Shown: positions 17,905-26,288 of the stretch, in pieces
Position numbering within the stretch: the first letter of the stretch is position 1
Layout: every line of letters starts with the position of its first letter
NCBI GenBank assembly: GCA_902623175.1
Contig: CACNSR010000019.1
Coordinates: 1 to 41,942 of the forward strand
Direction of reading: 5' to 3'
Source of the DNA: Halieaceae bacterium
Lineage (GTDB): Bacteria; Pseudomonadota; Gammaproteobacteria; Pseudomonadales; Halieaceae
Length of the DNA stretch: 41,942 nucleotides
The notes under the pieces: model-generated
What the model saw: the letters and a program-made list of their open reading frames with translations, nothing else
Database searches by the model: none
Told to the model about the DNA's origin: nothing
Program-made: the position numbers and the translations under genes

Positions 17905-17934
17905 ATTCTAGCGGCATGCGGTACGCCCTGAAAA
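17905..17934 (-). promoter_or_regulatory. Putative dnaE2 promoter
   Basis: On the minus strand, TTTTCA (17929-17934), an 18-nt spacer and TAGAAT (17905-17910) resemble a sigma-70 promoter. The expected start near 17898 falls within the LexA box and leaves a leader of about 19 nt. Elements are read by eye. Confidence 0.45.
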
Positions 17935-18056
17935 GCGTCCCGATGAAATAGCGTAGACTGTTTTTCACGGTAGCTACCGATGGGGCGACGGCCGGCTTGT
18001 ATTTTGGTCTCAGCGCCGGGGTAACCAGTAAGAGTGAGCAGACACAGGAGTGAAGC

Positions 18057-18614
18057 ATGAAAGTGATTGACCGATGCCGTGGCCAATATGCCTTGATTGG
18101 TGTCCTCTCTTTATGGTTGCTGGCGTGTACCGGGGTGCCTGAGGGGGTTGATCCTGTTACCGGGTTTGATCAAAACCGTTATCTCGGCACCTGGTACGAA
18201 ATTGCCCGGTTGGACCACAGTTTTGAACATGGCCTGAGCGAAGTCAGCGCAACCTATGACGTGAACCCTGACGGTAGCATCGCGGTGCTGAATCGCGGAT
18301 TCGATCAGGAGGAGGGCGAGTGGCGCGAGGCAGAAGGGGTTGCGCGCTTTGTACAGTCTTCCGATATCGCGCACCTGAAAGTCTCCTTCTTTGGCCCCTT
18401 CTACGGCAGCTACGTGGTCTTTGAGCTGGGTGAAGACTACGACTACGCCTTTGTCTCGGGTTTCAACCGCAGTTATTTATGGTTTCTCGCACGAACGCCT
18501 CAGGTCAGCGAGGCGTTGCAGGCGCAGTTTTTGCAGCGCATTACCGAGCTGGGATTCGACCCGGCTGAGCTCATCTGGCTGGATAAGGCCTCTGAGGCGG
18601 TCGCGAACCGATAG
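18057..18614 (+). CDS. blc: Outer-membrane lipoprotein lipocalin (Blc-like)
   Basis: The protein has 185 aa. It has a lipoprotein signal with lipobox LLAC and lipidated Cys24. The lipocalin signature NRYLGTWYEIARLDHSFE follows (Gly44-Thr45-Trp46-Tyr47), and later VSFFGPFYGSYVVF and GFNRSYLWFLART match bacterial Blc. Blc binds fatty acids or lysophospholipids at the outer membrane and is linked to envelope stress. The ATG at 18057 has GGAG about 7 nt upstream. The gene sits on the strand opposite to dnaE2 and imuB, in the space where these two are normally adjacent; its start is 177 nt from the divergent dnaE2 start. Confidence 0.93.
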   Translation: MKVIDRCRGQYALIGVLSLWLLACTGVPEGVDPVTGFDQNRYLGTWYEIARLDHSFEHGLSEVSATYDVNPDGSIAVLNRGFDQEEGEWREAEGVARFVQSSDIAHLKVSFFGPFYGSYVVFELGEDYDYAFVSGFNRSYLWFLARTPQVSEALQAQFLQRITELGFDPAELIWLDKASEAVANR

Positions 18615-18705
18615 CGGGCTGATGTCAGCCGGTAATAGAAAGTCGTGACAGGGGCCTGCTGAAGTCAGCGCTGTTGGTTCCATAAGACATCACAGTGCGC
18701 CGGCT

Positions 18706-20220
18706 TCAGGCAAAAAGTCCATGTAGATACCAGCGGCGATTGTGCCGGTCCTGATAGATCCAGACGGGTTGTTTCTGGGGTGTCTGGGCGATGTAGTAAT
18801 CCCGGCTGACAGGGGTGGTCCACCACTGGTCCTCAATCCGCTCCGGACCATGGAGGACATCGAGCGGCCCATTCCAGTACAGCCGCTCGGTATCCTGATG
18901 AATCGGCTGTGGCGTCGGTAACAACCAGAATGGGCGCTGCCCCAAAGCGTCGCTGTCGCGGTCTTCCCGGGTGCTCAGCGTATGCGTTTCGAAGACGGCA
19001 TTCTCCGGGAGATGCTCATACCGGCAATCGAGGTAGCCGACTGCCTGTAATCCCAGCCTGCTGCGCAGGCGGTCCACCAGTTCATGTCGCGATGCCGTCG
19101 TGACCCCGGTATGAAATAAATCCTGCGGCGCGACAGCCGCTTCCTGAAGTTGATCGACGACCAGCGAGATTCCTTCGATATTCTCGGGCAGTGACCACGT
19201 GTCCAGTTGTAAACAAGACAGCTCGAACCAGAGCTTCGCATTGTGCTGTGCGACGTCGGAAAACACTTTGAACGCAGTCGACTCTGGTCGTGAATCTCCC
19301 AGTGGTGCGGACCAGCCTGCTTGCGTTTGGCGTGCTGGAGGCGGTGTCTGTACTAAGTTTTGTGGTTGTAAATAGCGCCACTCAATGGCGGCAGTGCCGA
19401 GTTGCGTGTTCATCAGAAATTGACAGAAGTGCGCCAGCAAGCGTTGCATGGCGGGGTGTAGTTCCTGTCGGTTCTGGATGTCAAAGCCGAACCACAGTGT
19501 GTCCTCAAAGCGTTCGGGTGGCTGATAAGTCACAGCTGGTTCCTGTTGCCGACCTTGCACCTGATTCAGCCAGTTCACAAAGGCTTCACCGCACCGTTTG
19601 CCGAGCGCGGGGAGTGGGATATCGAGTAACTGTCCGAATCGCTGTATGCCGGAGCGCTCAAGCCGTTTAATGATATTGGGGAAGTCGGCCTGAATTAGCT
19701 GTAGCGGCAAAGGCGCCAAGCGTTCTGTGAGGGGGCGTTCGGGATGGCGGGCGCTATCGCCCTCGGTATGGCTAAGTAGCCAGGCGGCGTCACGGGTTTC
19801 GGCGACACCCACGTTGACAGTCAGTCCACGCAGGCTCATTTCCGTGTCGACCCGTTCCAGAAGCGGCCCAAGTCCCTGATGCAGGCGCAGACAGCTGCCG
19901 ATTTCGATGGTCAGGGCATTATCGCGCCAGCGCTCCAGATGCGGTGACAAACCATAGGCCCAGATGGTGACCTGCTCGAGCAGGACATCTTCTGATTCCG
20001 GGTCGCGTTCCAGTGAGCGGTGTTTGGTGTGAGCAAGTAGCGCCTGTGCCGTACTGACTGTCTGTGTCGGTATCACGCCGGCGAGGCTGGCCGATTCGTC
20101 GCAGACCAGTACGCGTCGCTGGGCGACAACAATCGTTGCGGTATCACTCGCATAGCCATGCTGTTTCAGCAGAGCTTCCAGCGGCAATAAATCAAAACGA
20201 AGACAGAGCCAGAGCGACAT
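18706..20220 (-). CDS. imuB: ImuB, catalytically inactive Y-family-like mutasome protein
   Basis: The protein has 504 aa. In the mutasome ImuB links the polymerase DnaE2 to the beta clamp and ImuA. The start MSLWLCLRFDLLPLEALL, the segment SCLRLHQGLGPLLERV in place of the acidic catalytic residues of Pol IV, and the end RRWYLHGLFA are all typical of ImuB. I did not find an unambiguous beta-clamp-binding motif. The ATG at 20220 is used; an in-frame TTG at 20223 is less likely. A perfect LexA box ends 12 nt upstream, with no clear Shine-Dalgarno between. The gene is transcribed toward dnaE2 but the lipocalin gene lies in between on the other strand. Confidence 0.93.
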   Translation of the reverse strand: MSLWLCLRFDLLPLEALLKQHGYASDTATIVVAQRRVLVCDESASLAGVIPTQTVSTAQALLAHTKHRSLERDPESEDVLLEQVTIWAYGLSPHLERWRDNALTIEIGSCLRLHQGLGPLLERVDTEMSLRGLTVNVGVAETRDAAWLLSHTEGDSARHPERPLTERLAPLPLQLIQADFPNIIKRLERSGIQRFGQLLDIPLPALGKRCGEAFVNWLNQVQGRQQEPAVTYQPPERFEDTLWFGFDIQNRQELHPAMQRLLAHFCQFLMNTQLGTAAIEWRYLQPQNLVQTPPPARQTQAGWSAPLGDSRPESTAFKVFSDVAQHNAKLWFELSCLQLDTWSLPENIEGISLVVDQLQEAAVAPQDLFHTGVTTASRHELVDRLRSRLGLQAVGYLDCRYEHLPENAVFETHTLSTREDRDSDALGQRPFWLLPTPQPIHQDTERLYWNGPLDVLHGPERIEDQWWTTPVSRDYYIAQTPQKQPVWIYQDRHNRRWYLHGLFA

Positions 20221-20232
20221 CAAGCCATAATA

Positions 20233-20248
20233 CTGTATTTTTATACAG
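20233..20248. promoter_or_regulatory. LexA (SOS) box of imuB
   Basis: CTGTATTTTTATACAG is a perfect CTGT-N8-ACAG palindrome, with TA flanking on one side, 12 nt upstream of the imuB ATG. On the minus strand it contains TATAAA (20240-20245), which could be the -10 element, so LexA would cover the promoter. The divergent DUF885 gene starts 147 nt away and could also feel it. Confidence 0.93.
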
Positions 20249-20314
20249 TGTCATGGTTTCCATGCACCCTCCGTTTGGGAGTATCCCTGAGGTGGATGAA
20301 TTCTGTGACAATAC

Positions 20315-20328
20315 GCCGCCCTGGCGGC
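20315..20328. repeat. GCCGCC-CT-GGCGGC palindrome upstream of the DUF885 gene
   Basis: A perfect 6-bp inverted repeat with a 2-nt centre lies about 68 nt before the DUF885 start. It could be an operator. It is not a convincing terminator because there is no T tract and the loop is too small. Confidence 0.3.
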
Positions 20329-20395
20329 CCTCAAAGCCCGTCACTTTATCGGTCTCGTTTTGTGAGGCCCATCATTCTTTATGAGGAAAGTTCCC

Positions 20396-22279
20396 ATGTT
20401 TCGCTTGTATCAAGGAAGGTTGCAATCGTTTGTAGTGAGAACTGTCTCTGCCTATCGCGCACTGTGGCTGCTCGTGGCGGTGCTGTTGGTGTCCTGCGGC
20501 AAGACCGCAGACGAACCCGCGTCGCCGGTTGCTAACGCGCCACCGATATCCGCCGAGCAGCAGCGACTGGAGGATTTTTTTGCGGCGACCTGGGAAGCTG
20601 ATCTGGCCCGATACCCGGCCAGCGCCAGTTACCTCGGCATCAAAGATCAACAGGACCAGTGGAACGATGTGTCCGAATCCTTCCAGCTTGAGTCACTTGA
20701 GTTGACCCGGGAACGTCTGGAGTTTCTCGAAGGTATCGACACCAGCCAACTCTCGCCCGCGCGACAGCTTTCCTACTCGCTCTATCGACTCGACCTGGAG
20801 CGCACTCTGACTGGCGCCGCATTCCGGCACCATCGATACGTTATCCATCAGTTCAGGGGCCCCCATACCAGCCCGATCAGCCTGCTGGTCAATGTGCATA
20901 CGATTGATTCAGAGCAGGACGCCGAGGACTACATCGCCAGACTGAACAACCTGCCCGACTATTTTGATGACGTGATCGAGCAGATCCAGATCCGTATGGA
21001 TAAAGGTCTATATCTGGTTGACTGGATGATTCCGCAAATTGTGGAGTCCGCCGGCAATGTGCTGGTGGGTGCGCCCTTTGATCAATCGGGTTCGCCCTCG
21101 GTGATCTGGGCTGATTTCAACGGCAAGCTCGCCACCCTTGAGGTTGAGCCTGCCACAGCTGAGCAACTACGAGAGGCCGCGCGGCAAGCCATGTTGACCG
21201 CGGTGAAGCCTGCCTACGAGCGTCTGATTGCGGCCGTTCAATCCCAGCAGGCGGTGGCGACCAAAGAGGACGGGGTATGGCGATTCCCCGACGGCGATGC
21301 TTTTTACGCCAGCCGGTTGCGAGATTTCACGACCACCAACCTGACCCCCGAGGCTATTCACCAAGCGGGGCTCGCCAACGTAGCGCGTTTGCACGAGGAG
21401 ATGCGTTCTGTGATGGCCGAGCTGGGTGAAGAGGGTGAGCTGTCCGCATTTCTCGATCAGGTGCGAAATGATGAATCTCTACGTTACGACAACACTGAGG
21501 CGGGACGGTCGGCGTATCTCGACGCGGCACGTACCGCTATCGACAGAATGGCAGAGCGGCTGCCCGAATATTTTGGTTTGCTGCCGCAATCGGATTTGAT
21601 CGTGAAGCGGGTCGAAGCCTACCGGGAGCAGTCTGCGGGTAAAGCGTTCTACCAGAGCCCCCCGCCCGATGGGTCTCGTCCGGGCATTTACTACGCCAAC
21701 CTCTATGACATGAACTCCATGCCGACTACTGATCTCGAAGCGCTGGCCTTTCACGAGGGATTACCGGGGCACCACCTGCAGTTGTCTATTGCAGCAGAGC
21801 TGGGCGATGTCCCGGATTTCCAGCGCCACACCCGCTTTACCGCTTTCAGCGAAGGGTGGGGCCTTTACTCGGAGTATCTGGCCAAGGAAATGGGCTTTTA
21901 TCAGGATCCGTATTCCAACTTTGGCCGACTCGCGATGGAGTTGTGGCGCGCCGCGCGTCTGGTCGTTGATACCGGGTTGCACCATAGACAGTGGACGCGG
22001 AAGGAGGCAGTTGCCTACCTCGTGGCCAACACACCCAATGCCGAGTATGACTGCCAGCGAGCGATCGAGCGCTACATCGCAATGCCCGGGCAAGCCACCG
22101 CCTACATGATCGGTAAATTGCGGATCGTCGAGCTACGCGAGATGGCCGAGGAAGCGCTGGGAGAACAGTTTGATATCCGCGCTTTCCACGACACGATACT
22201 TGGCTTTGGTGCGGTGCCGCTGGGTCAGCTCGAGGCCAACATACAGAACTTGATTCAGCGAACCCTCGCGAGTCGCTGA
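20396..22279 (+). CDS. DUF885-family lipoprotein, probable metallopeptidase
   Basis: The protein has 627 aa. The N-terminus has a hydrophobic stretch ending in LLVSC (Cys34), a lipobox, so it is probably a membrane-anchored envelope protein. HEGLPGHH (His453-Glu454...His459-His460) followed by FSEGWGLYSEYL matches the HExxPGHH zinc motif and distal Glu of the DUF885 family, which is related to M2/M3-type peptidases. The substrate is unknown. I prefer ATG 20396, which has AGGA about 8 nt upstream, over ATG 20381, which contains that site. It lies between imuB and katG, on the strand opposite to the mutasome genes. Confidence 0.88.
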   Translation: MFRLYQGRLQSFVVRTVSAYRALWLLVAVLLVSCGKTADEPASPVANAPPISAEQQRLEDFFAATWEADLARYPASASYLGIKDQQDQWNDVSESFQLESLELTRERLEFLEGIDTSQLSPARQLSYSLYRLDLERTLTGAAFRHHRYVIHQFRGPHTSPISLLVNVHTIDSEQDAEDYIARLNNLPDYFDDVIEQIQIRMDKGLYLVDWMIPQIVESAGNVLVGAPFDQSGSPSVIWADFNGKLATLEVEPATAEQLREAARQAMLTAVKPAYERLIAAVQSQQAVATKEDGVWRFPDGDAFYASRLRDFTTTNLTPEAIHQAGLANVARLHEEMRSVMAELGEEGELSAFLDQVRNDESLRYDNTEAGRSAYLDAARTAIDRMAERLPEYFGLLPQSDLIVKRVEAYREQSAGKAFYQSPPPDGSRPGIYYANLYDMNSMPTTDLEALAFHEGLPGHHLQLSIAAELGDVPDFQRHTRFTAFSEGWGLYSEYLAKEMGFYQDPYSNFGRLAMELWRAARLVVDTGLHHRQWTRKEAVAYLVANTPNAEYDCQRAIERYIAMPGQATAYMIGKLRIVELREMAEEALGEQFDIRAFHDTILGFGAVPLGQLEANIQNLIQRTLASR

Positions 22280-22511
22280 GTCTTCTCCCCCGCCCGTGGG
22301 ACTGACTTCTCGCCAGCCCCAATCCGCAGTCCAGCCCATAAGGGGTTGTCCGCAATGTGAGAGCGCTGGTCCTCCACGTACGGCGGGTTTATTCCTCGTA
22401 AAGAATGCATCGGAAAAAACGATCGATTTTATCTAAACAATCAGCTTTTAAATTTACGGTGGGGGTGACTAAATGCGGGTTGGAGTAACCGTTTTTAACG
22501 AGGACAGCTCA

Positions 22512-24773
22512 ATGCAAGTCACACTATTCAAAACGGCGGTTGCGCACATCGCACTGGCGGCGGCCTTGGTGGCCCTGCCCGTGATTGACGCTGTGGCCCG
22601 CAGCACCCCTAAAAGCACTCAGGCCTGGTGGCCTGCCAGCCTGGATCTGACGCCCTTGCGTCAGAACGAGCGCAGCACGAACCCGCTGGGAGCCGATTTT
22701 GACTACGCGGCCGAGTTCGCGCGGTTGGATCTTGAGGCATTAAAGGCGGATATCAACGAGACGCTGACCACCTCGCAACCTTGGTGGCCCGCTGATTACG
22801 GGAACTATGGCCCGTTCTTTGTCCGTATGGCCTGGCACAGCGCCGGCACCTACCGCACCTCGGACGGTCGTGGTGGCGCCGATGGCGGTCAGCAGCGATT
22901 CGAGCCACTGAACAGCTGGCCCGACAACGGCAACCTTGACAAGGCCCGCCGCTTGCTATGGCCGATCAAGCAGCAGTACGGCAACCAAATCTCCTGGGCT
23001 GATCTCATGGTGCTCGCCGGTAATGTGGCCATGGAAAACATGGGTTTCAAAACCTTTGGTTTTGCAGGCGGCCGCACGGACGATTGGGAGCCCGAGTGGG
23101 TCTACTGGGGTCCGGAGGCAAAGATGCTGGCCGATGAGCGCTATACCGAGGGTCGTCAGCTCCGTAATGGCCTCGCAGCGGTACAGATGGGTTTGATTTA
23201 CGTTAACCCAGAAGGCCCCAACGGCAATCCTGACCCGGTGCTCGCCGCACATGATATCCGCGAGACCTTTGGTCGCATGGCGATGAATGACGAAGAGACG
23301 GTCGCACTGATTGCGGGCGGCCACTCGTTTGGTAAGGCCCACGGAGCGCACAAGCCCAGTGATTGCGTCGGTCCTGAGCCGACCGGTGAGGCGATCGTTG
23401 AGCAGGGGTTCGGCTGGAAGAACACCTGCGGTAAAGGTAATGCTGAGGACACCGTGACCTCCGGCTTTGAGGGTGCGTGGACCGCGACGCCGACCCAGTG
23501 GTCGATGATGTATCTGGCCAACCTGTTCGCCTATGAGTGGGAGCAAACCCGCAGTCCGGCGGGCGCGCTTCAGTGGCAGCCCAAGGACGGCGCGGCGGCG
23601 GGCACAGTGCCCGATGCCCATCTCGATAGAGTGAGCCATGCGCCTGTGATGTTTACCACCGATTTGTCGCTCAAGTTTGATCCCAGCTATCGCGAGATAT
23701 CAGAGCGGTTCCTTCAGAACCCCGAGGAGTTCGAGCTGGCCTTTGCCAAGGCATGGTTCAAGCTGACTCACCGTGACATGGGCCCGAAGATTCGTTACCT
23801 CGGTGACGATGTGCCGTTAGAGACGCTGGCTTGGCAGGATCCGCTACCCGAGCGCGACTACAAGCTGATCAGCGATCGGGATATCCGCAAGTTGGAGGCG
23901 GCGATTGAGGATAGTGGGCTGACCAATACGCAGCTGGTGAGCACCGCTTGGGCTTCGGCCTCGACCTATCGCGGCACCGATATGCGTGGTGGTGCTAACG
24001 GCGCGCGTGTTCGTCTGGCGCCCCAGAATCAGTGGGCGATTAATAACCCCGACGCCTTGTCTGAGGTGATCGCTGTACTGGAAGAAGTACAGGACGGGTT
24101 CAACAGCGGCTTGTCCCGGGGCAAACAGGTATCACTTGCCGATGTCATCGTACTCGGGGGTAACGTCGGGGTTGAGCAGGCGGCCGAGGAGTTTGGGGTC
24201 GAGGTATCGATTCCGTTCACGCCGGGCCGTGTCGACGCAATTGAAGGGTCTTTGGACGACGCCTCGTGGTCGGTCATGGAGCCGCGTCATGACGGTTTCC
24301 GGAACTACATGGCTGACCTTGGTTTCATGACACCCTCGCAAGCGCTCATCGACAAGGCAGACATGCTGAATCTCACAGTGTCCGAGATGACAGTGCTGTT
24401 GGGTGGCATGCGGGTGATGAATGCCAACGCTGACGAGAGCGATCGAGGTGTCCTGACCGATCGCCCCGGCGTGTTGAGTAATGACTTCTTCGTCAACTTG
24501 CTCGATATGAATACGGCTTGGGGACCTTCCTCAGAGTCCTATGTGTTCGAGGGCCGTGATCGCCAAACCGGTGACCTTAAGTGGACCGCGACAGAGTTTG
24601 ATCTGGTATTCGGATCCAACTCCGAGCTGCGTTCAGTGGCGGAATTCTACGCGTTTGACGAGAGTCGACATTGGTTTATTAAGGATTTCGCCAGTGCCTG
24701 GACCAAGGTGATGGACGCGGACCGGTTTGATATCGAAGATTCCGGTAACGTTGTGGTGAATGTGGCGCGGTAA
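22512..24773 (+). CDS. katG: Exported catalase-peroxidase (KatG/KatP type)
   Basis: The protein has 753 aa and is a bifunctional heme enzyme that destroys hydrogen peroxide. Distal residues Arg105, Trp108 and His109 ([12 protein letters not shown]), proximal His271 ([12 protein letters not shown]) and the Met-Tyr-Trp adduct residues Met256, Tyr230 and Trp108 are all present, so it should be active. The first 30 or so residues ([18 protein letters not shown], then ending DAVA) form a signal peptide; most KatG are cytoplasmic, whereas the KatP subtype is periplasmic. The ATG at 22512 has AGGA 7 nt upstream; an upstream ATG at 22473 lacks support. The 232-nt gap before it is AT-rich near 22410-22455. 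I found no clear OxyR site. Confidence 0.95.
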   Translation: MQVTLFKTAVAHIALAAALVALPVIDAVARSTPKSTQAWWPASLDLTPLRQNERSTNPLGADFDYAAEFARLDLEALKADINETLTTSQPWWPADYGNYGPFFVRMAWHSAGTYRTSDGRGGADGGQQRFEPLNSWPDNGNLDKARRLLWPIKQQYGNQISWADLMVLAGNVAMENMGFKTFGFAGGRTDDWEPEWVYWGPEAKMLADERYTEGRQLRNGLAAVQMGLIYVNPEGPNGNPDPVLAAHDIRETFGRMAMNDEETVALIAGGHSFGKAHGAHKPSDCVGPEPTGEAIVEQGFGWKNTCGKGNAEDTVTSGFEGAWTATPTQWSMMYLANLFAYEWEQTRSPAGALQWQPKDGAAAGTVPDAHLDRVSHAPVMFTTDLSLKFDPSYREISERFLQNPEEFELAFAKAWFKLTHRDMGPKIRYLGDDVPLETLAWQDPLPERDYKLISDRDIRKLEAAIEDSGLTNTQLVSTAWASASTYRGTDMRGGANGARVRLAPQNQWAINNPDALSEVIAVLEEVQDGFNSGLSRGKQVSLADVIVLGGNVGVEQAAEEFGVEVSIPFTPGRVDAIEGSLDDASWSVMEPRHDGFRNYMADLGFMTPSQALIDKADMLNLTVSEMTVLLGGMRVMNANADESDRGVLTDRPGVLSNDFFVNLLDMNTAWGPSSESYVFEGRDRQTGDLKWTATEFDLVFGSNSELRSVAEFYAFDESRHWFIKDFASAWTKVMDADRFDIEDSGNVVVNVAR

Positions 24774-24793
24774 TGCCCCACTCCCCGAGTCAT

Positions 24794-24822
24794 AAAAAGC
24801 CCTGCACATGCGGGGCTTTTTT
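24794..24822. terminator. Bidirectional rho-independent terminator
   Basis: AAAAAGCCCTGC, loop ACAT and GCGGGGCTTTTT form a 12-bp stem (one G-U pair) with A and T tracts on either side. It lies between the convergent katG and OsmC genes and can serve both. Confidence 0.9.
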
Positions 24823-24837
24823 GTAGCGGCGACTGAT

Positions 24838-25281
24838 TCAGTGAGATTGACGGGTGATATCCACGTTGAGTGTCACCTTTGCATTGAGTGAATTGGTAAT
24901 CAGGCAGGTGTCCTCGGCTTTCTTCAGTACCCGCAGCACTTTCTCTTCTTCCAGTTCCTCGGGAATGCTGATGCGTACTGACAGCACTATGTGGGTGAAT
25001 TGCGTCGATCGATCAACACGTTCCAGTGTGCCCGTGGCATCGCAGTCGAGTGCGTGCCAAGTAATCTGGGACGGCCCGGCCATCGCTCGAAATGTCAGCA
25101 CGAAGCAGTCGGCGACTGCAGCGATGAGCAGGGCTTCAGGAGACCATTGATCACCGGGGCCGCCGAACTCTCTTGGTGCGTCAGTGGTCAGGTCTTCCAG
25201 ACCCTGGCTGGCAACGCGTACTTGGGATTTGTCCGCGTTGGCGGTAGCGATACAGCGGTAGTGGTGGGGGAGATCCTGCAT
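24838..25281 (-). CDS. OsmC-family protein
   Basis: The protein has 147 aa and belongs to the OsmC/Ohr superfamily. GDQWSPEALLIAAVADCFVLTF holds Cys59, and AEDTCLITNSL holds Cys126, the two cysteines that in this family reduce organic hydroperoxides. Whether it is OsmC, Ohr or the uncharacterised third group cannot be settled here. The ATG has GAGG 6 nt upstream. It lies 104 nt after the imuA stop on the same strand, so read-through from the SOS promoter of imuA is possible, and it converges on katG across a strong terminator. Confidence 0.88.
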   Translation of the reverse strand: MQDLPHHYRCIATANADKSQVRVASQGLEDLTTDAPREFGGPGDQWSPEALLIAAVADCFVLTFRAMAGPSQITWHALDCDATGTLERVDRSTQFTHIVLSVRISIPEELEEEKVLRVLKKAEDTCLITNSLNAKVTLNVDITRQSH

Positions 25282-25385
25282 GACAGCCTCGGGGTGGTCG
25301 GAAGCGGGCGCAAGGATAGCCGTTTCGTCATCCTGACGCTATACCGAAATGAACGAAGTGCACATCTGCGCGAGGCCCTTGCAGT

Positions 25386-26162
25386 TCAGGCAGAGGGCCG
25401 AAAATCGTGTGATGTGCCGAGGGTTTCTGACGATTCCAGCGATGCCCACACTGTTGCAGCATCGAGCAGCGAGTCATCTGTAGGCAGCGAAATAGTTGGG
25501 CTCTGACGCCCGCCCCGTTGCTTGAGAATCTTGATTTGCCGGTAACCGTCGATATGAATTTTCAGACTGGCGGGGGAGGCCTGCTCCAGTGTTTCAGAAG
25601 AGCGAAAGAGAATGGCCGGTGTGCCATGACTGGCTGCTGCCAACTGTATTTTGCGCAGCTCCGCATAGCGGTAGTCCGTGGCACCTAGCCACACAAATAC
25701 GGCGCTGCAGGTGCTACTTCGCAAGGCCTGCTCGGTTGACCACAGCACCTCATCGCGGCTCTTGGGGTGTACCAGCATGATTTCCTGAAGATCGACCCCT
25801 TCGCCGGCGAGGAGTGGGGCGTAAGGGGTATAGGGCGGATCAATGAATACCTGCCACCGGCCCTGACCAGACAGCTGCTTCATCATGGGCATGAACACCC
25901 CCATTGCATCCAGACCGCACTGGTCGCTGATGACCTCGATACAGCCGCCGATAGGCCAGCCTCTGTTATACAGTTGTGTATCCAGCACATCGAAACCCGT
26001 TCTGACACCGAAAAAGGTGTGGGCATCGCCATTGGCGGCGCTGGTCTCCGGGTGGAGAAGAACACGTTGTTGTTGACCGAGACCAGACGGATCCATACCG
26101 TGTTGATCCACTCCTCTCCAGGTGTCGGCGCGACGGAAAATATCTTCAAGTAGATAATTCAT
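25386..26162 (-). CDS. imuA: ImuA, RecA/SulA-like mutasome protein
   Basis: The protein has 258 aa. ImuA is a RecA-related protein that works with ImuB and DnaE2 in SOS mutagenesis. The central part (TGFDVLDTQLYNRGWPIGG, ISDQCGLDAMGVFMPMM, WQVFIDPPYTPYAPLL) matches ImuA and SulA-like proteins. I chose ATG 26162, which has GGGAG 7 nt upstream; the frame is open back to 26387, but that extension reads through the LexA box. The box at 26248-26263 lies 86 nt upstream. The gene is separated from imuB by about 5 kb containing the DUF885 gene, katG and the OsmC gene. Confidence 0.9.
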   Translation of the reverse strand: MNYLLEDIFRRADTWRGVDQHGMDPSGLGQQQRVLLHPETSAANGDAHTFFGVRTGFDVLDTQLYNRGWPIGGCIEVISDQCGLDAMGVFMPMMKQLSGQGRWQVFIDPPYTPYAPLLAGEGVDLQEIMLVHPKSRDEVLWSTEQALRSSTCSAVFVWLGATDYRYAELRKIQLAAASHGTPAILFRSSETLEQASPASLKIHIDGYRQIKILKQRGGRQSPTISLPTDDSLLDAATVWASLESSETLGTSHDFRPSA

Positions 26163-26200
26163 GATGCACTCCCATTTCATATTGCTGCGCCGAATCACTC

Positions 26201-26214
26201 CCGCCGACAGGCGG
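26201..26214. repeat. CCGCC-GACA-GGCGG hairpin in the imuA leader
   Basis: A 5-bp perfect GC stem with a 4-nt loop lies inside the roughly 90-nt imuA leader, 39 nt before the ATG. It might influence translation or transcription of imuA. No other support. Confidence 0.25.
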
Positions 26215-26247
26215 CGTACTGATGAAACAGCGACAACAGTAAAAGTA

Positions 26248-26263
26248 CTGTATAAATAGACAG
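26248..26263. promoter_or_regulatory. LexA (SOS) box between imuA and the MFS gene
   Basis: CTGTATAAATAGACAG is a perfect CTGT-N8-ACAG box, nearly identical to the dnaE2 box. It is 86 nt upstream of imuA and 9 nt upstream of the divergent MFS ATG. An extra half-site sits alongside: ACAGTA-AAAG-TACTGT (26236-26251) forms a perfect inverted repeat overlapping the box. The imuA -10 lies inside it. Confidence 0.93.
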
Positions 26264-26288
26264 TATTTGAGCATGACCCAAAAAGCAA
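26260..26288 (-). promoter_or_regulatory. Putative imuA promoter overlapping the LexA box
   Basis: On the minus strand, TTGCTT (26283-26288), a 17-nt spacer and TACTGT (26260-26265) give a sigma-70-like promoter. The -35 lies within the first codons of the MFS gene and the -10 overlaps the LexA box, as in many SOS promoters. It gives a leader of about 90 nt. Confidence 0.5.

Noticed and set aside
17880..18086. Extended N-terminus of dnaE2 (1096 aa frame)
   Set aside because: The extra residues translate through the LexA box and promoter and have no family similarity; DnaE2 proteins begin at YAELHC.
22280..22511. OxyR-type operator upstream of katG
   Set aside because: The AT-rich stretch near 22410-22455 holds CGATCGAT-like words but no convincing four-part OxyR motif.
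22956..23639. 227-aa frame antisense to katG
   Set aside because: Shadow frame opposite fully conserved KatG motifs.
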